Source: Adineta steineri (taxonomy: Eukaryota > Rotifera > Eurotatoria > Adinetida > Adinetidae). From it: a stretch of DNA of 64,000 nt. The notes under the pieces were generated by a model, which was given only the letters and a program-made list of their open reading frames with translations, did no database searches and was not told where the DNA came from. The stretch covers positions 339,427 to 403,426 of the forward strand of contig CAJNOI010000027.1 in the NCBI GenBank assembly GCA_905250115.1, written 5' to 3'. The translations under genes were made by a program, and so were the position numbers. This document shows positions 36,088 to 48,830 of this stretch, one piece after another; position 1 is the first letter of the stretch; the number at the start of each line of letters is the position of its first letter.

Positions 36088-39000
36088 ATGTATCATTATA
36101 AACAACAAATCAAAGTCAATTGTAAGTTAGGTTTGTATTAGTTTTTTTTTGTATCGTAAAATTACGTAAAGAAGAAAAAGAAAATATCTGAGTACGGTAC
36201 GTCGAGTAGTTCTTTTTCTTTTCTTCTTTTTTTTTTGTTGTTTTTCTACTTAGAAAAAGAAAAAAAAAATGCGGCATACATCATGTCACATCGTTTCATC
36301 AGCATCTATCAACAAAACACTTCGTTATGATTCTTTCTTCTAAAACTTCCATCATCATCATCAGTTACTTTAGTGTACTTGTTTTTGTATTTTTCTTCGT
36401 TGACAATTTTCTTTTTCGTAGGCATTTACATATAATCATGTATTTTAATTTCTAAATATACAAATGAATTGCGACTATGTTTTTGTGTATTTGGTAGATT
36501 TTCTTTCTTTTTCTATGAAGAAAATCAAGAACATGCATATATTTGTGTTTTTATGCGTGTTTTATGACAAATATATGAGTTAATATATATGTAGGCAGAA
36601 AAGGAAAATAAAAAATTTGTCGTTTAATATAATTCATATAAAAAAAATATATTAAGCCATGTCATCCATTTCTTTTTTCTTCTTCTTATAGATCCAATGG
36701 CAACTCCACCTAATGTACCACTATCGTCTAAATCACGTGGTCATTCACTATTTGATCGTCAAGCACAATTACACGCGCATGATCCAGAGAAACCACTTAA
36801 TGCAACTATTTCCGATATTCCTATACCTTTACCAACACTTAAAGCAGCTCATTCAGTATCATCAGCATCTACTTCAACATCATCTACTACGTTTCATCAC
36901 CAGCATTATTCACCACCTGAAAAACATCGTCGATTGCCATTAACATCTACCGAATCGTACGCACATACAAATGACAATACTGTTCAATTGTTAAGTGTTC
37001 ATCCTCGACCTGAATCTGACTATATCAAAGAAGTGCCATCACCATCTCTGTCAGCACTTGTACCACCGACAGCTCCATCTAAATTACTTGAAACTGATTT
37101 TCCTCTATATGAAAATGTTACACCAGTCGAATCAGAAAAAGTAACAAGTGAAAATGTAATACCAAATGATACTTCATCTGTCACTATTGTTGAACAAGCT
37201 TTTGATTATTTAACATCTCATGATGATGATGATGATGTTATTCATGAAGAAACTAATATTGAACAAGATGATTATAGTTATAGTTTCGATGATGAAGATG
37301 AAGATCATAGTATTATTACAAATGATCTTGATGCAACAACAGGCATTCATATTCATCAAAATGATAGTAAGTGTATCCGTTATATAATTTTAATCTAATG
37401 AAATTTTTCTCCGCAAAAAAATATCGATAATTATCTAATAGAATTCATTTTTTCCCCATCGAAATTCTATTACATTTACAACGATTCAGTTCTTAAATTA
37501 AGATATATTACAAAGTATGAATGACATCTATGTCATATTTATGGTTCTATTAAGAATTTCTCTTTTTTTTTCTATTCCTGTCATATGTTTTATCTAAAGA
37601 ATAGTAGGTATGTCGTGCTTCATACATCATATAAAGCTATCTTTAAAAGGATTGACCTTGGATGTTAACGTAACGGACATATTGCTTGTTGCCGATGTGA
37701 ACAGATGATGCCTGAACATGCAAAAAAAGTCTTATTCAATTGTTTATATTGTTTTAATGCAACAGAGGAAATATATGAATGAATAAACGAGAATTAAATT
37801 TGCATTTTTCTCCAAGGCATGAAAAGAAGAGAGAGAGGGGAAAAAAAGAAATCTCTTTCTGTTATTTTCAAATTGATCCTTGTATCATTTAATTAAAATT
37901 ACTAAATTGTCAGAATCATTCTGTCAAAAAATAGATTGAGAAAATGTTTGTATCATTTTGTCAATTTTATATGGTTGCTGAATATAACATAGAAAAACAA
38001 AATTAACATGATGAGAATCTCGTAAGATGATAAGCTTAACATAGATAAAATTTAATACAATTTCTCGGTAATAATAATAATCTAACTCGACCTTGTCATT
38101 GCATCGAATGACTAAGTATTCTTATATATATAATTTTTTCCTTTTCATTCAAATGCACGTACATCCTATTCTTCATGTTGATCAATTGTCTTAAAACATA
38201 TAGATAAGACAATTTTTAATCGACACGTTGTTTCTTTTTTTTTTATGCCTAACAAAGATTCAAAGGTTTCATTTTTCTACAGGTGCTGCTAGTCATACAT
38301 TATCTTCAACAGAAATCAATGATAATACTCAACAAATAAAAATGGCATATGCAAATCAGGGTACAATTAGTGAAGAATATGATAGTGATTTTGATAATTC
38401 TTCGCATGAAGATGATGAACAAATACCACATAAAGATTCAATAAATGAATATGATGAAGAACAACAAAATCAAATAATTGTATTTATTTGTTTTGTAACA
38501 TCGAAATAATAATTATGATTTATTTAGTTACGACAACAACAACTTCTTTGGGGAATTGTACAAGAATGGTTAAGAAAAGAAGAATTATATTGTGAACAAT
38601 TAAAAACAATGGCAGAACAAGTAAATCTTTTTGTATTCTTACTAATTATTATTTATCTTTCTATATACAAGTTTAATCAAGTAGCAATTCCAAGTAATTT
38701 ACACAAATTAATCGAACAATTGATTGTACAACATAAAAGAGTTTATCAAGAAATCGAAGATTTACATGACTGTGATCATCAATTCGAAAAATTAACAAAT
38801 CAATTAACACATACTGTTGAAACATTAGTATGACGAATTACTATTTCACTTTAAAATTTTATATTTTATTTCACATAGATGGAAACACTTCCAGTATATA
38901 CTGAATATATTAAAATGAATTTAGCACCTATTAGAAAACTACTTGATAAACGTTCGAATGTCAATGGATTATCTAGTGAAGGTTTGTTTATTAGGAAAAA

Positions 39001-41634
39001 TAAGATTTTTATTTTCATTTAATTTATTATGTATTAGATCTTCTATCGATTCCTCCAAAACAATTTCTTCAAATACTTTCTCAAGTTCAAGTAACTAGAA
39101 ATATTTACTTTTGAAATTGTTTTCAAAATATATTATTGCTAATCTAGGATTTATATCAGACATCACAATCATTTGAATCTGATGATAAAAACAGTATGCA
39201 TAGTTTATATAATCATGCTCAAAAATGTAAAGCATATGGTGTATGTATTAATTGAAAACATTTTGATTTAATTAAATTTATGGGTTCTTTTTTCATCTTT
39301 AGAGTCAACAAGATGAGAATATAAATAAAGTTATTTTAAAAAATGAAGATGTTGTAACAATGTCTGCACGAGAAAAACGTGATCGGTGTCGATTAATACT
39401 ATACCCTGATGCAATTGTTTGTTGTAATTTAAAACCGAAATTACTGACCAGGTAAACTTCATTTCTTATTCAAAATAGAAAAATGATGAAGTTTAAAAGC
39501 ATAGATTTATCTGTGATTAAAAAAAACGTTTTTTTTTCTAGTCCAAAATATACTCTTCTTTGGTATATATCAATGCTTGATTTACATTGGACTATACCTG
39601 AGAATTCTGATGATAATGTTGTAACCGGTGGTAAGTTTTGCTAATTTATTATTCTTATAATTCTTATAGAATAATTTTAGATGAATTAAAAATGAATCTT
39701 AAATCAAATTATCGAGAATTAGAAAAAACACAAAAAACAAATGTAAGTTTTCAAAGAATTTAAAATTAACTAAACTATTTTCTTTAGGCTACAATTACAA
39801 CTCGTTTATCAAAAAATATTCGTAGACAAGAAAGTGAATTTCATCTTGCACAATCAAAACTTCAACTTATATTATCGAATTCATGTCGTTCATCAGCACC
39901 ACCATCAATTATACTTTTTTCATCAGCATATCAACGTCAAGATTGGATTGATTTAATTGATAAAACAAAACAAGATCTTATACAACGTAGTTCAGCTAAT
40001 TTAAATCAAGCAAATCATCCACAACGTTTAAATGATTCTATTATACAAAAACGTTTAGATTTTATAAAACCAAATTCACATGAAACAAATCTAAATGAAT
40101 TACCATCGACTATTCAAACAGCAACACCAAGTAAAACATATTCAGGTACATTATGTATTACAATACATAGTATACATGGTACAGCTTTATATAATCCAAT
40201 AAGACAATATCAAACATTACCATTAATGTCCTCACCACAACAACAAATGGAAAAGAATTTTCAATTTTATGTAGCTGTTGAAATTGATTCATATAATACG
40301 TTTTATCCATATGCAAAAACAGCAAAACAAATTATGCAACAACAAGACACAGTTGAATTTAAAGGAGAGGTATTTACAAAATATAAATCATTGATTAGAA
40401 TTTCCGCTCTTTATTTAAATGAATTCAAACAAATATTTAGCAGAGTGTGTTCCGAGTTTATTCGGTTCTATTAATAAATTGAGAGTATTCTCGTAACTTC
40501 TTATTTTCAAGACAAGCATTTGATATTTATTTATTTGATTCTCGATAAATAAATTATTTTTGTTTTGTTTAGGTATTTAATGTTGAATTAGAATATTCAC
40601 TTGCTTTTCGTTTTCTTATCTATCGTATTGATACATCTCCTACAAGTAGAACTAATAGTTTACAACGTCCAGTATGTATTGGTAAATTTCATCGTGATGT
40701 AAGTTAGAAATATTCTTATAAAAAAAACCCTCTTCTATTGAATCTCAGATTGATACTGCATTACGTGATTGTCAACGTAGTCCAAGTGGAGTCATATATC
40801 TTGAATCACAATCAGGAGATTTAAAATTAAAAATGTCATTAAAATATTCCAAACGTGACGGAACATTTCGACGTCAAGCATCTAAACGAAGTCTTGCTGT
40901 TTTTGGTAAAAGTATTGAAAAATTAACAAGTACATCCAATGGACTGTATGCTTTAATATTGAATTTGAAAAAACAAAATCTAATTCTCATTTCTATTTAG
41001 TATTGATGGTATTCCACGTATCATTGTTAAATGTATTAATGTGGTTGAATGTGATGGTTTAAATGAAACAGGAATCTATCGTGTTTGTTGTGTTGCATCT
41101 GATTTACAAAAACTTCGTCATGAATTTGATCGTGATTCTCAACGTGCCGAAGGAATTTTAGCTCAAAAAAATGTTCATGTTGCTGCTAATTTATTAAAAT
41201 TATTTTTTCGTGAATTACCTGATCCATTATTTAGTAGTATACTTTATAAAGATTTTTTACAAGCAATACAATTAACTGATATGGATTATCAACGTGTGAC
41301 ATTATTGAAATTAATTGATTCATTACATTCTGATAATCGAAAAATTTTATTCTATTTATTAGATCATCTAATACGTGTTAGTGAATATTCACATATAAAT
41401 ATGATGCATTTAGATAATCTAGCTGTTGTATTTGGACCTACATTAATGAGACCATCAAAATTAATTATAACAACAATTTATTCAGATAATAATAATCAAC
41501 GTTTAAATAATAATAATGGACAAGTAAAACAAACTGATATTGATCAAATGTCAACTGAATTACAAGGTTCAATGTATCAATGTCAAGTTGTACTTGCTTG
41601 TTTGAAATTAAGACGAGATAAAATATTAATATAA
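36088..41634 (+). CDS. BCR: BCR/ABR-family RhoGEF-RhoGAP protein
   Basis: Fifteen exons: 36088-36121 (start uncertain), 36692-37366, 38283-38479, 38528-38620, 38672-38827, 38879-38981, 39038-39090, 39148-39240, 39303-39451, 39542-39630, 39681-39742, 39788-40369, 40573-40698, 40749-40945, 41001-41634. The product is about 1080 residues. Order: disordered Ser/Pro-rich and acidic N-terminus (1-300); a divergent DH domain (about 303-468, starting QEWLRKEELYCEQL); a split PH domain (RCRLILYPDAIVCCNLKPKL, YTLLWYISMLDLHW, a helical insert DELKMNLKSNYRELEK, RQDWIDLI) as in human BCR; a C2 domain (about 690-830); and RhoGAP (about 870-1075) with arginine finger GIYRV (about R897), KLFFRELPDPLF and NLAVVFGPTLMRPS. 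It should regulate Rho/Rac GTPases. The human BCR kinase region is absent. An alternative start is the ATG at 36697. Confidence 0.9.
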
Positions 41635-42195
41635 ATTTTGATTTTACTTTTTAACAATGAAATGAATGAAAAGCAGATTTTATGTATTTTTTTTGTTTGA
41701 TTTTCTTTTGCATTCGTATATATATATACATATATCAGTGCCATTTTTTTACAATTATTTTTTTTTCTTTATTTGGTTTGTTTTTTTTAATGATGATAAA
41801 AAAATATCGATATGTGTGTGTATGAATTTAAAATAATATGTACATCTTTTATGTAATTACAAGTGAAATTGAACAATTGATGATTAGAATAAGAAGTAAT
41901 AATTGTTCTCTATTAATTTTATTGTTATAAAATATTAAAAAAAAATAATACAATCAATATATAATATATTTTTACAGATTTGTATAGAAATTATACAATA
42001 TTAAAAATATATTCGGATACATTTTTGTTTTCTAGTGAATCATTTTGAAATGTCATTATTTGTTCTTTTTCGAACTGTGTAAATAAGAAGGAATGTTTCT
42101 ACTTTTTTATTTAAAAACAACTCTTTCTTTCTTTCTCGAAATCTGTAGAAAAGAATGAAAACTAGACCTCCACTTGAAGCAAGTTCAAGTAGGAG

Positions 42196-42725
42196 AAAGG
42201 CGGCTGACTGCAGAAGTCTAACAACTCTCATAAACGCGGAAAGTTGAACCATTTAAAATTTTATTTTATTTTATTCTCAAAATCGATTAATTAAACTCAG
42301 ATAAACAAGTCATCGAATAATTACTTTTCATAGACTAGACTCTATCATGATGAATTTAAGTCAAAGAAAAAACGATAATTAAAATGTATATGCATATAGT
42401 ATCTTATATATCAATGGTCATATAATACTGAGTCATAGATAGCCGTATAAGGAAATCACCATGTGTTAATTAATTTTTTTTTGAAACTATGTATCTCCCG
42501 CACGGAATCGAATTTCAAAAAACGGTTTTTAGATGTGCACTCAGCACGTTCTCACGAATATGGTAGTTTTTTTCCGATTGAAAATGTCGCTTAGGTACTG
42601 AGAACGGCTGGCAGAATTGAATCGTGACTCATCTGTCGAGAAGGAGAAGAAGAAGAAGAAGAAGAAGAAGAAGAATATCAAAAGCAATAAGTCGACTGCT
42701 GCACATACGTGCAGTCAGCCGCCTT
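42196..42725. mobile_element. candidate MITE with 16-bp inverted repeats
   Basis: AAGGCGGCTGACTGCA at 42196-42211 is matched exactly, in inverted orientation, by TGCAGTCAGCCGCCTT at 42710-42725. The arms are GC-rich in an AT-rich context and enclose about 500 bases without a credible gene, including a GAA microsatellite at about 42642-42675. No clear target-site duplication is visible. A chance or functional inverted repeat is possible but unlikely for 16 exact bases. Confidence 0.45.
42642..42675. repeat. GAA trinucleotide microsatellite
   Basis: About eleven uninterrupted or nearly uninterrupted GAA/AAG units, inside the candidate inverted-repeat element. Confidence 0.9.
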
Positions 42726-42965
42726 AACTACTAAGAGCAAAAAGTCTTCTCGTATTGGATTAAAAAAGACTAAAAGAAAATAATCAACACTTTTCGATTC
42801 GTCTTTATATGTACGTAGTTACTTGAATTTATTATGCACATTCTTGCATTGCAAGTCAAAAATAAGAATGGTACATTGACTCAATAGAATTATTCATTTA
42901 CATTAAGTTATTCTTGTTTTTGTTCAAATCATCTGACTTACTGGTAATTCGTAGAAACGAACAAT

Positions 42966-44864
42966 ATGTCTCAACCTATTAAAACAGGACATCTTCGTTA
43001 CTATCATAGTAAGTACAGTTATTCTATTAATTTGAATAAAATATTTTTATTGCAGAGGGTTTATTATCTAAAAGCTGGAAAGATTATTTTTTTGTATTAT
43101 TTAATGACTCTACGTTACAATGGTATGAAAAACAAAATAGCCCAAAAGCACAAGGATCAATACGTATTCGTGATATAGCTCAACATCTATGTGTTGGACC
43201 ATATACACGATGTTTCCCTGATCGTCCACAACTTCCTCGACCAGCTGATGAACCTAATCTTATCGCCTTACCAAGAACATTACCTGGAAATAAAAATCAA
43301 GAGATAATATGGATACTTTGTAATGATGTTACACATTTAAAGTAAGACAAGTAATAAACTAGTAAAATTTAAAAAAACAGATTTTCTTCAGTGATTGGAT
43401 GAAAGCCATTGTTTCTACAGTAAGTTCATTGCACTAAATTGTAGGAAAAATAAATAATAATTTCCTGTATTAAGTTACCCCCACCACCACAACAAAATCC
43501 ACAACCACCATCTGCCCAGCCACAGGGTGGTGCTTATCGACCACCAGCTCCACAACAAGGTGCTAATTTTCGACCATCTGCTCCTCCACCACGTAATTTT
43601 ATTATTTTCTCCAAAAGGATTATTATTTCTAGATGTTTCTCTTGATTTATTTAGCATCAAATCCTTATGGTCAACAACAACAACAACAACAACAAAATCG
43701 ACCATTATATCCACAGCTACCAAACAATCAACAACCAAGTTATAATAATACAACAGTCGTTGTACAACCATCACCTGCATATGGTGGTACTGTAGGATCT
43801 AATGTACAAAATACAAGTAGTACTAAAAAGACTCTTCTTGCTGGAGGATTAGGTCTTGCTGGTGGAACATTACTTGGTGGTAAGCTTTTGAAAGATATAT
43901 TATAGAAAAGTATTGAAATATATTTGGTTAGGTGCACTTGGTTATGCATGGGGAGGCGGTTTCGGTGGACATCATGGTTGGGGATATGGAATGGGTCCTA
44001 GTAATTATTATGGTGGTGGTGGTGGATATGGAATGGGATTTGGTAACATGTTTGGTGGTGGTGGTGGTGGTGGCATCGGGTAAGTCAAAAAAACAATTTT
44101 TTATGATAATATAATAAATCTGAGTAAAGATGAGACCTAATAAGTTTGAAAAATATATCGAAATATTTCAAATACTTTATGCAAATCATTTTCATTCTAG
44201 TGGATGGAATGATATCAATGATACAACGGTCATCAATAATTAGTATGTATATTTAGTATTATTAATATTATAGAAAATGTTTGTTTTTATTCTTCTCAGC
44301 TACGACAATGATACAACAAATAATTATACCAATGATACAACAAATAATGAATATTCAAACTATAACGATACGAATAATTATAACGGGTCTGGCAATCAAC
44401 AACAAGACAATTCTCAATACGATAACAACGGTGGACAAGATACAGGATATAATAATAATGGTGGTGGATGTTATGATAATGGTGGTAATAATGGAGGTAT
44501 GAAGCTATTTATGAACTATCTTTATTCAATTTCTTAATAATATTCTATAGATTACGGTAGTGGTGGTGGCGACTATGGTGGTAATACAGGTGATTACGGT
44601 GGTGGTAATACCGGTGATTATGGTGGTGGTGATAGTGGTAATTACGGCGGTGGTGACAGCGGTAATTATGGCGGTGGTGATACCGGTGATTATGGTGGTG
44701 GTGATACTGGCGATTATGGTGGTGGTGATACTGGCGATTATGGTGGTGGTGATACTGGTGATTATGGTGGTGGTGACAGTGGTGACTATGGTGGTGGTGA
44801 TTATGGAGGCGGTGATAGTGGTGACTATGGTGGTGGTGATTACGGTGGTGGCGGCGATTGGTAA
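42966..44864 (+). CDS. PH-domain protein with Pro/Gln linker and Gly-Asp-Tyr repeat tail
   Basis: Nine exons: 42966-43008, 43056-43341, 43392-43419, 43475-43592, 43655-43879, 43932-44079, 44201-44242, 44300-44496, 44551-44864. The product is 466 residues. Residues 1-118 form a PH domain: GHLRYYHKGLLSKSWKDYFF, LQWYEK, GSIRIRD and a C-terminal helix NDWMKAIVST with the invariant Trp, so phosphoinositide or membrane binding is likely. A Pro/Gln-rich linker follows, with eight consecutive Gln. Next is a hydrophobic Gly-rich segment (LLAGGLGLAGGTLLGGALGY), then Gly/His/Tyr- and Asn/Thr-rich parts. The last exon is a tandem repeat of about eight residues (DYGGGDTG). Such tails are prone to phase separation or polymer formation; that is inference. 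The family is not recognised beyond the PH domain. Confidence 0.85.
44551..44864 (+). repeat. 24-bp coding tandem repeat (DYGGGDTG units)
   Basis: Units of about 24 bases of the type GATTATGGTGGTGGTGATACTGGC are repeated around ten times with point differences (T/S, D/N exchanges), in frame in the last exon of the PH-domain gene. The same DNA also leaves another frame open, rich in Val/Met/Ile, which is a by-product of the repeat. Confidence 0.9.
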
Positions 44865-45588
44865 AACATTAATATAAAGTTGGAAATAAATTTCATTAAC
44901 TATAAATGATCTTGTATATCATCATCAACAACATGATACGTTACATATCGAGTTTTTTCCTTTGTTTATTATTATCATGAAACAGACTTGCTTTCATTTT
45001 CATTTTCTATATAAAATACAAACTTTTTTTCTTTTTATAAAATTCGTATTTTCTACACATTAATTAATGTGTACTTAATCAAAAGCAATAGATGAAAGTT
45101 AACTGAAATTCATCATAAATAATTTTTCTAAAACAAATTTTTGAATTATTAAAATGGAAAATCAGTTGAATTGCTAATCTACTAGAACAATATGTTAATC
45201 ATTTTCTAACCAATGTCCAATATCATATGACTGTTTAATTCAATAAAAATAGATATAAGAGGTGTTTTAGATACAGCAACAACTTTGAATGAGTGATAAA
45301 CCCTATTGGTAGGTTTTGACTATTTTTCTTGGTGACAATCTTCTATTTTCCATTTTTCGAATCTCTCAGTTTAAACGAGATTTTTAGAAATTCATAGATA
45401 CTATTCCGTTGATTTAAACAGTATGTAAGTACGACATATTTTATTTGTCAGATTAAAACTTTCATACATAAAACTCGTAAACAACAATAAAAGCAATATG
45501 AAAGTTCTGCAATGAATAAACATTGTATATTAATTAAACGATATTTAAATGTCACCAATTTACATTCGACATTATATTTTTTTAAAAT
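44865..45588. other. spacer between convergent genes
   Basis: 3' flanks of the PH-domain gene (+) and the carotenoid oxygenase gene (-), AT-rich, without coding signal. Confidence 0.45.
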
Positions 45589-47762
45589 CTATTCATTAAT
45601 TGAATCAATCCATAGACAATGAAGACATTTTGGTACAGGACCATTAGTATTAAATTCAACACGTCCCATCTCTGTCATAGTTTGAGCATTAAGAATTAAT
45701 AAACTTACTTCATTTTCATGGTTACTTCTTAATAATGACATAATTAAAACACCTTCATCTTCTTCTCCCTATGAAAATAAATTAAATAATTGCAACAAAT
45801 CACTCGAATCTTACTGTTTCATCTGAAGGATTTCGTAGAAAAATTGGTTCTGATGTATAACATCCTGTTTCATGCCAAATTTGACATGTTTTCGAAAGAA
45901 TATCAATTTTTCGAAGCTAAATAAATAAAATTCGTTAAGAAAACTTTTTTTCCTCCAAAGAAAAAATTCTTCATCTTACAGCTCCACAATATTTATAATC
46001 AACTTCACTATTAATCGCATAAAAAAATCGATAGAATTTTCCATAAAATCTAAAGTATTCAATTTGAGGTAATTCACAACCTAAATCAACAATTATTTCT
46101 GGTTCAATCCATAATTTTTTTCGATCAATTAATTTAATTTCACATGTTGTATAATCTAAACCATTGAAATTTTCATCTTCATGATTCATTCCAACAGGTA
46201 AAACAAATCGTTTTGGTCTACCACGAAATTGTTTATAATAATCCGGATTTTCTTGAGCATTCTAAACAAAACAAATTTTTAGAAAAAGAATCTTTTCATT
46301 TATAAATAAAGAAATACTTCAAGTGCTTCAATTGTCATACATTCAAGCATATCAGCATTATCATAACAACAAATATCAATAACAAGATGATTATTATCTT
46401 CATAGGCATTGATTATATGAAGAAAAAAGAATGCCGATGATAAATAAGTATAATCATTATATTCAGTCATTGTATGACGATTAATAAGTCGAAAACGAAC
46501 CTAAATAAAATCAAAAAATAAATTTTCTACAAATAGAAAACCTTATGTTTTCTTTTTTTTATATACAAACTGGTTCATTTTCATGCCAAACAAGTGCATC
46601 TGTCATTGGACCATGTGTTATAGTAAGTTGAATAAGTTGAGCAAGAGAAATACAAAGTGATTGTTCGACAAGTATAATATAATTGTCAGTTACAGCAAAT
46701 GTATGCATATAGGATGGATTAAATGGCCAACGACTTGGAATTTTTGTTAAAGTTTTACATTGATTCATAAGATTATCTTCATTATTTGAATTTGAAAAAC
46801 CTAAATAATTAATTACAATAAAATTTATTTTTTTGTTCATTTAATAAACCTGGAAATTCAAATAGAACATAATTCATGCCCGTTAAACTTGATGCTAAAC
46901 CAACATTAAGTATTGTTCCATCATTGAGAATAACTGCATGAGCACAATGAGAAACAATAGGTAGATGTTCACTAACATTAAATTTTGAACATGTTTCAAT
47001 TGTTTTGGAATCTATTTCATGCATAATTGGAGTCTAAATCACACGAAAAAAACAACGATATGAATTATTTTCTGTCAAATTTTCTTTTTAAACCTCTGTC
47101 ATAGCAAATAATCCTATTTTATCATTCTTGATTTTATATGGATAAATACTAATTAATGCATTATCTGTTCGAAAATCATTTTTAAAATGAAATAATTGCT
47201 GAATTCTAAATTAAAGAATTTATTATCTTATTAATTAGATTTTTCAAATGATTACCGTGTTAAAAACCAACTTAAACTTGATACAGATTCATGTTTGTTA
47301 TTATAGGAATCTGATTTATCTTGATATTTTGATGTACCGTATTCAGAATAACATGATCGACCAGTTTTATATGCTTGTTTGTAAGCATCAGATTGAAGTA
47401 TTCGATTTTGATATGTAACATGTCCATTTTTTATTGTAAATCTATTAGAAAAGAATTTTTATTTTATAAGAAAAAGTCAAATATTTGAAATACTTTTGTA
47501 TGAGTGAGAAAGCATCAAATAAATGTTGAACACGTTTTCCTGTTACATCAAGTAAACCAGGACCATTCTGATATAAACAACCATTAATCCAATTCGGAAT
47601 GATTCCTTTTTAAAAATATTTATAGAGAAAAAGAAAAAAAAAAGAATTTTATTTCATACCTGTTGTTTTTCCTTCGATAGGTGTTTCCGTAATATTATTT
47701 TCATTTACTGAACGAAACCAAATAGTAAAATCACAATTTGGATATATAATAGATTTTTCCAT
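45589..47762 (-). CDS. carotenoid cleavage oxygenase (BCO/RPE65 family)
   Basis: Ten minus-strand exons: 47660-47762, 47494-47605, 47256-47441, 47094-47205, 46850-47033, 46571-46800, 46318-46500, 45980-46261, 45815-45916, 45589-45768. The product is 557 residues, about the family's usual length. These iron enzymes cleave carotenoids or apocarotenoids oxidatively. Family marks in order: WINGCLYQNGPG, HLFDAF, HAVILNDGTILNVG, PSYMHTFAVTDNYIILVEQ, FLHIINAYEDNNHLVID, ELPQIEYFRFYGK, SEPIFLRNPSDE, GVLIMSLL and CLHCLWI. The four iron-binding histidines are visible at about H203, H265, H337 and H548, so activity is likely. No signal peptide is present, suggesting a cytosolic enzyme. Whether it acts centrally (BCO1-like) or eccentrically (BCO2-like) cannot be told from the sequence by eye. 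Confidence 0.93.
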
Positions 47763-48830
47763 GTTTTAGTTTGTATGAAACTTACAACGTATTTATATAT
47801 CTCTGATTATGTTGACAGATAAACAGTTTAACTTGTTTTTTTAGTCTAGAGAAAAGATTAGTATTATTGCGTATGAGCCAAGGAAAAGACGAGAAGAAAT
47901 GAGTAGGCGTTTGTATGAATATAAGACGAGAAATTCCAGAAGAATAAAGGAACAGGAGTGATAAAACTGTTAGCATGTCAGTTGAGCATTTTAGCTGTTT
48001 GCATGATGAGTCATATTGAAGACATTTATTCTGTTTCAGTTGATAACTATAGAAATAATGATACTAATCCAAAGATTCAGATTTTATACATGAATAAAAG
48101 ATAAACTTTTTGTACGCAAAGTCGTACTTTTGAACTTCGTTTAAATATTAGTCAAATGAACTATTTCTTATTTACTGTAGAGTTTATCTGTCGTATTATG
48201 TATGCATGACAAGAATGTGATGAATTATATTTTTCAAGAAAAAAATCCAGGGAAAAACAACGCTAGACATTAACTCATACATGTCATATAGATGAGAAAA
48301 TTTTTAACATAAAAAAATTGAGGTAAAAGAGAAGTAGTATATGATCTGTTCATCTCAATAACATATGAATTGATCTTACGATGATTGTAGTTGTTAATAA
48401 TTTTTAGTCTATGAAAATATCAGAATACTTAATCTTTGCCTATTTAAATTAGTGTAAAAGATGAGATAGATCAAACTTCATTCATATAAAATATAGCCAA
48501 AGTTCACTTATAGTAGTTCATATTTATTGAATTGTTTCCGATAGTAACTCATGTTGAAATATAGCACGTCAAACTGATCATCGTCAGAACATTGTAAAAT
48601 ACAATTCTAATTCCAATGTCGAATACCAGATGCTATAATAAATTAATATTATTCATATACATCTTATTTGATCGACTGATAGTGACGTCTATCTAATTCA
48701 GAGGAAAATAAAAATATCACATTATATCCGTTATAGTTCAGAAATATTTTCAGTTACAAATTTAAATTCGAATCCTTTTCTTTATTTTCAGTACATTCAT
48801 TATTCTTCTTTTAATTATTTCTAGTATAGA
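47763..48830. other. divergent intergenic region
   Basis: Lies between the minus-strand oxygenase gene and the plus-strand B-box gene and must hold both promoters. Its end carries TAATTATTTCTAG (AG at 48823-48824), a probable acceptor six bases before the ATG at 48831. Confidence 0.4.

Larger units (their letters stand above)
41635..42965. other. intergenic region containing a possible MITE
   Basis: Contains the 3' flank of the BCR-like gene, then a segment bounded by inverted repeats at 42196-42725 (listed separately). No protein gene is supported. Confidence 0.45.

Noticed and set aside
42495-42625. Segments resembling tRNA B-box/T-arm sequence
   Set aside because: No acceptor stem or complete cloverleaf can be formed, and the resemblance is short.
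43475-43780. Val/Trp-rich minus-strand ORF opposite the PH-domain gene
   Set aside because: It is the complement of the Pro/Gln-rich coding exons and is open only because of the repeats.
44560-44877. Val/Met-rich plus-strand ORF
   Set aside because: Another frame of the Gly-Asp-Tyr repeat. The Gly-rich frame joins correctly to the upstream exons and this one does not.
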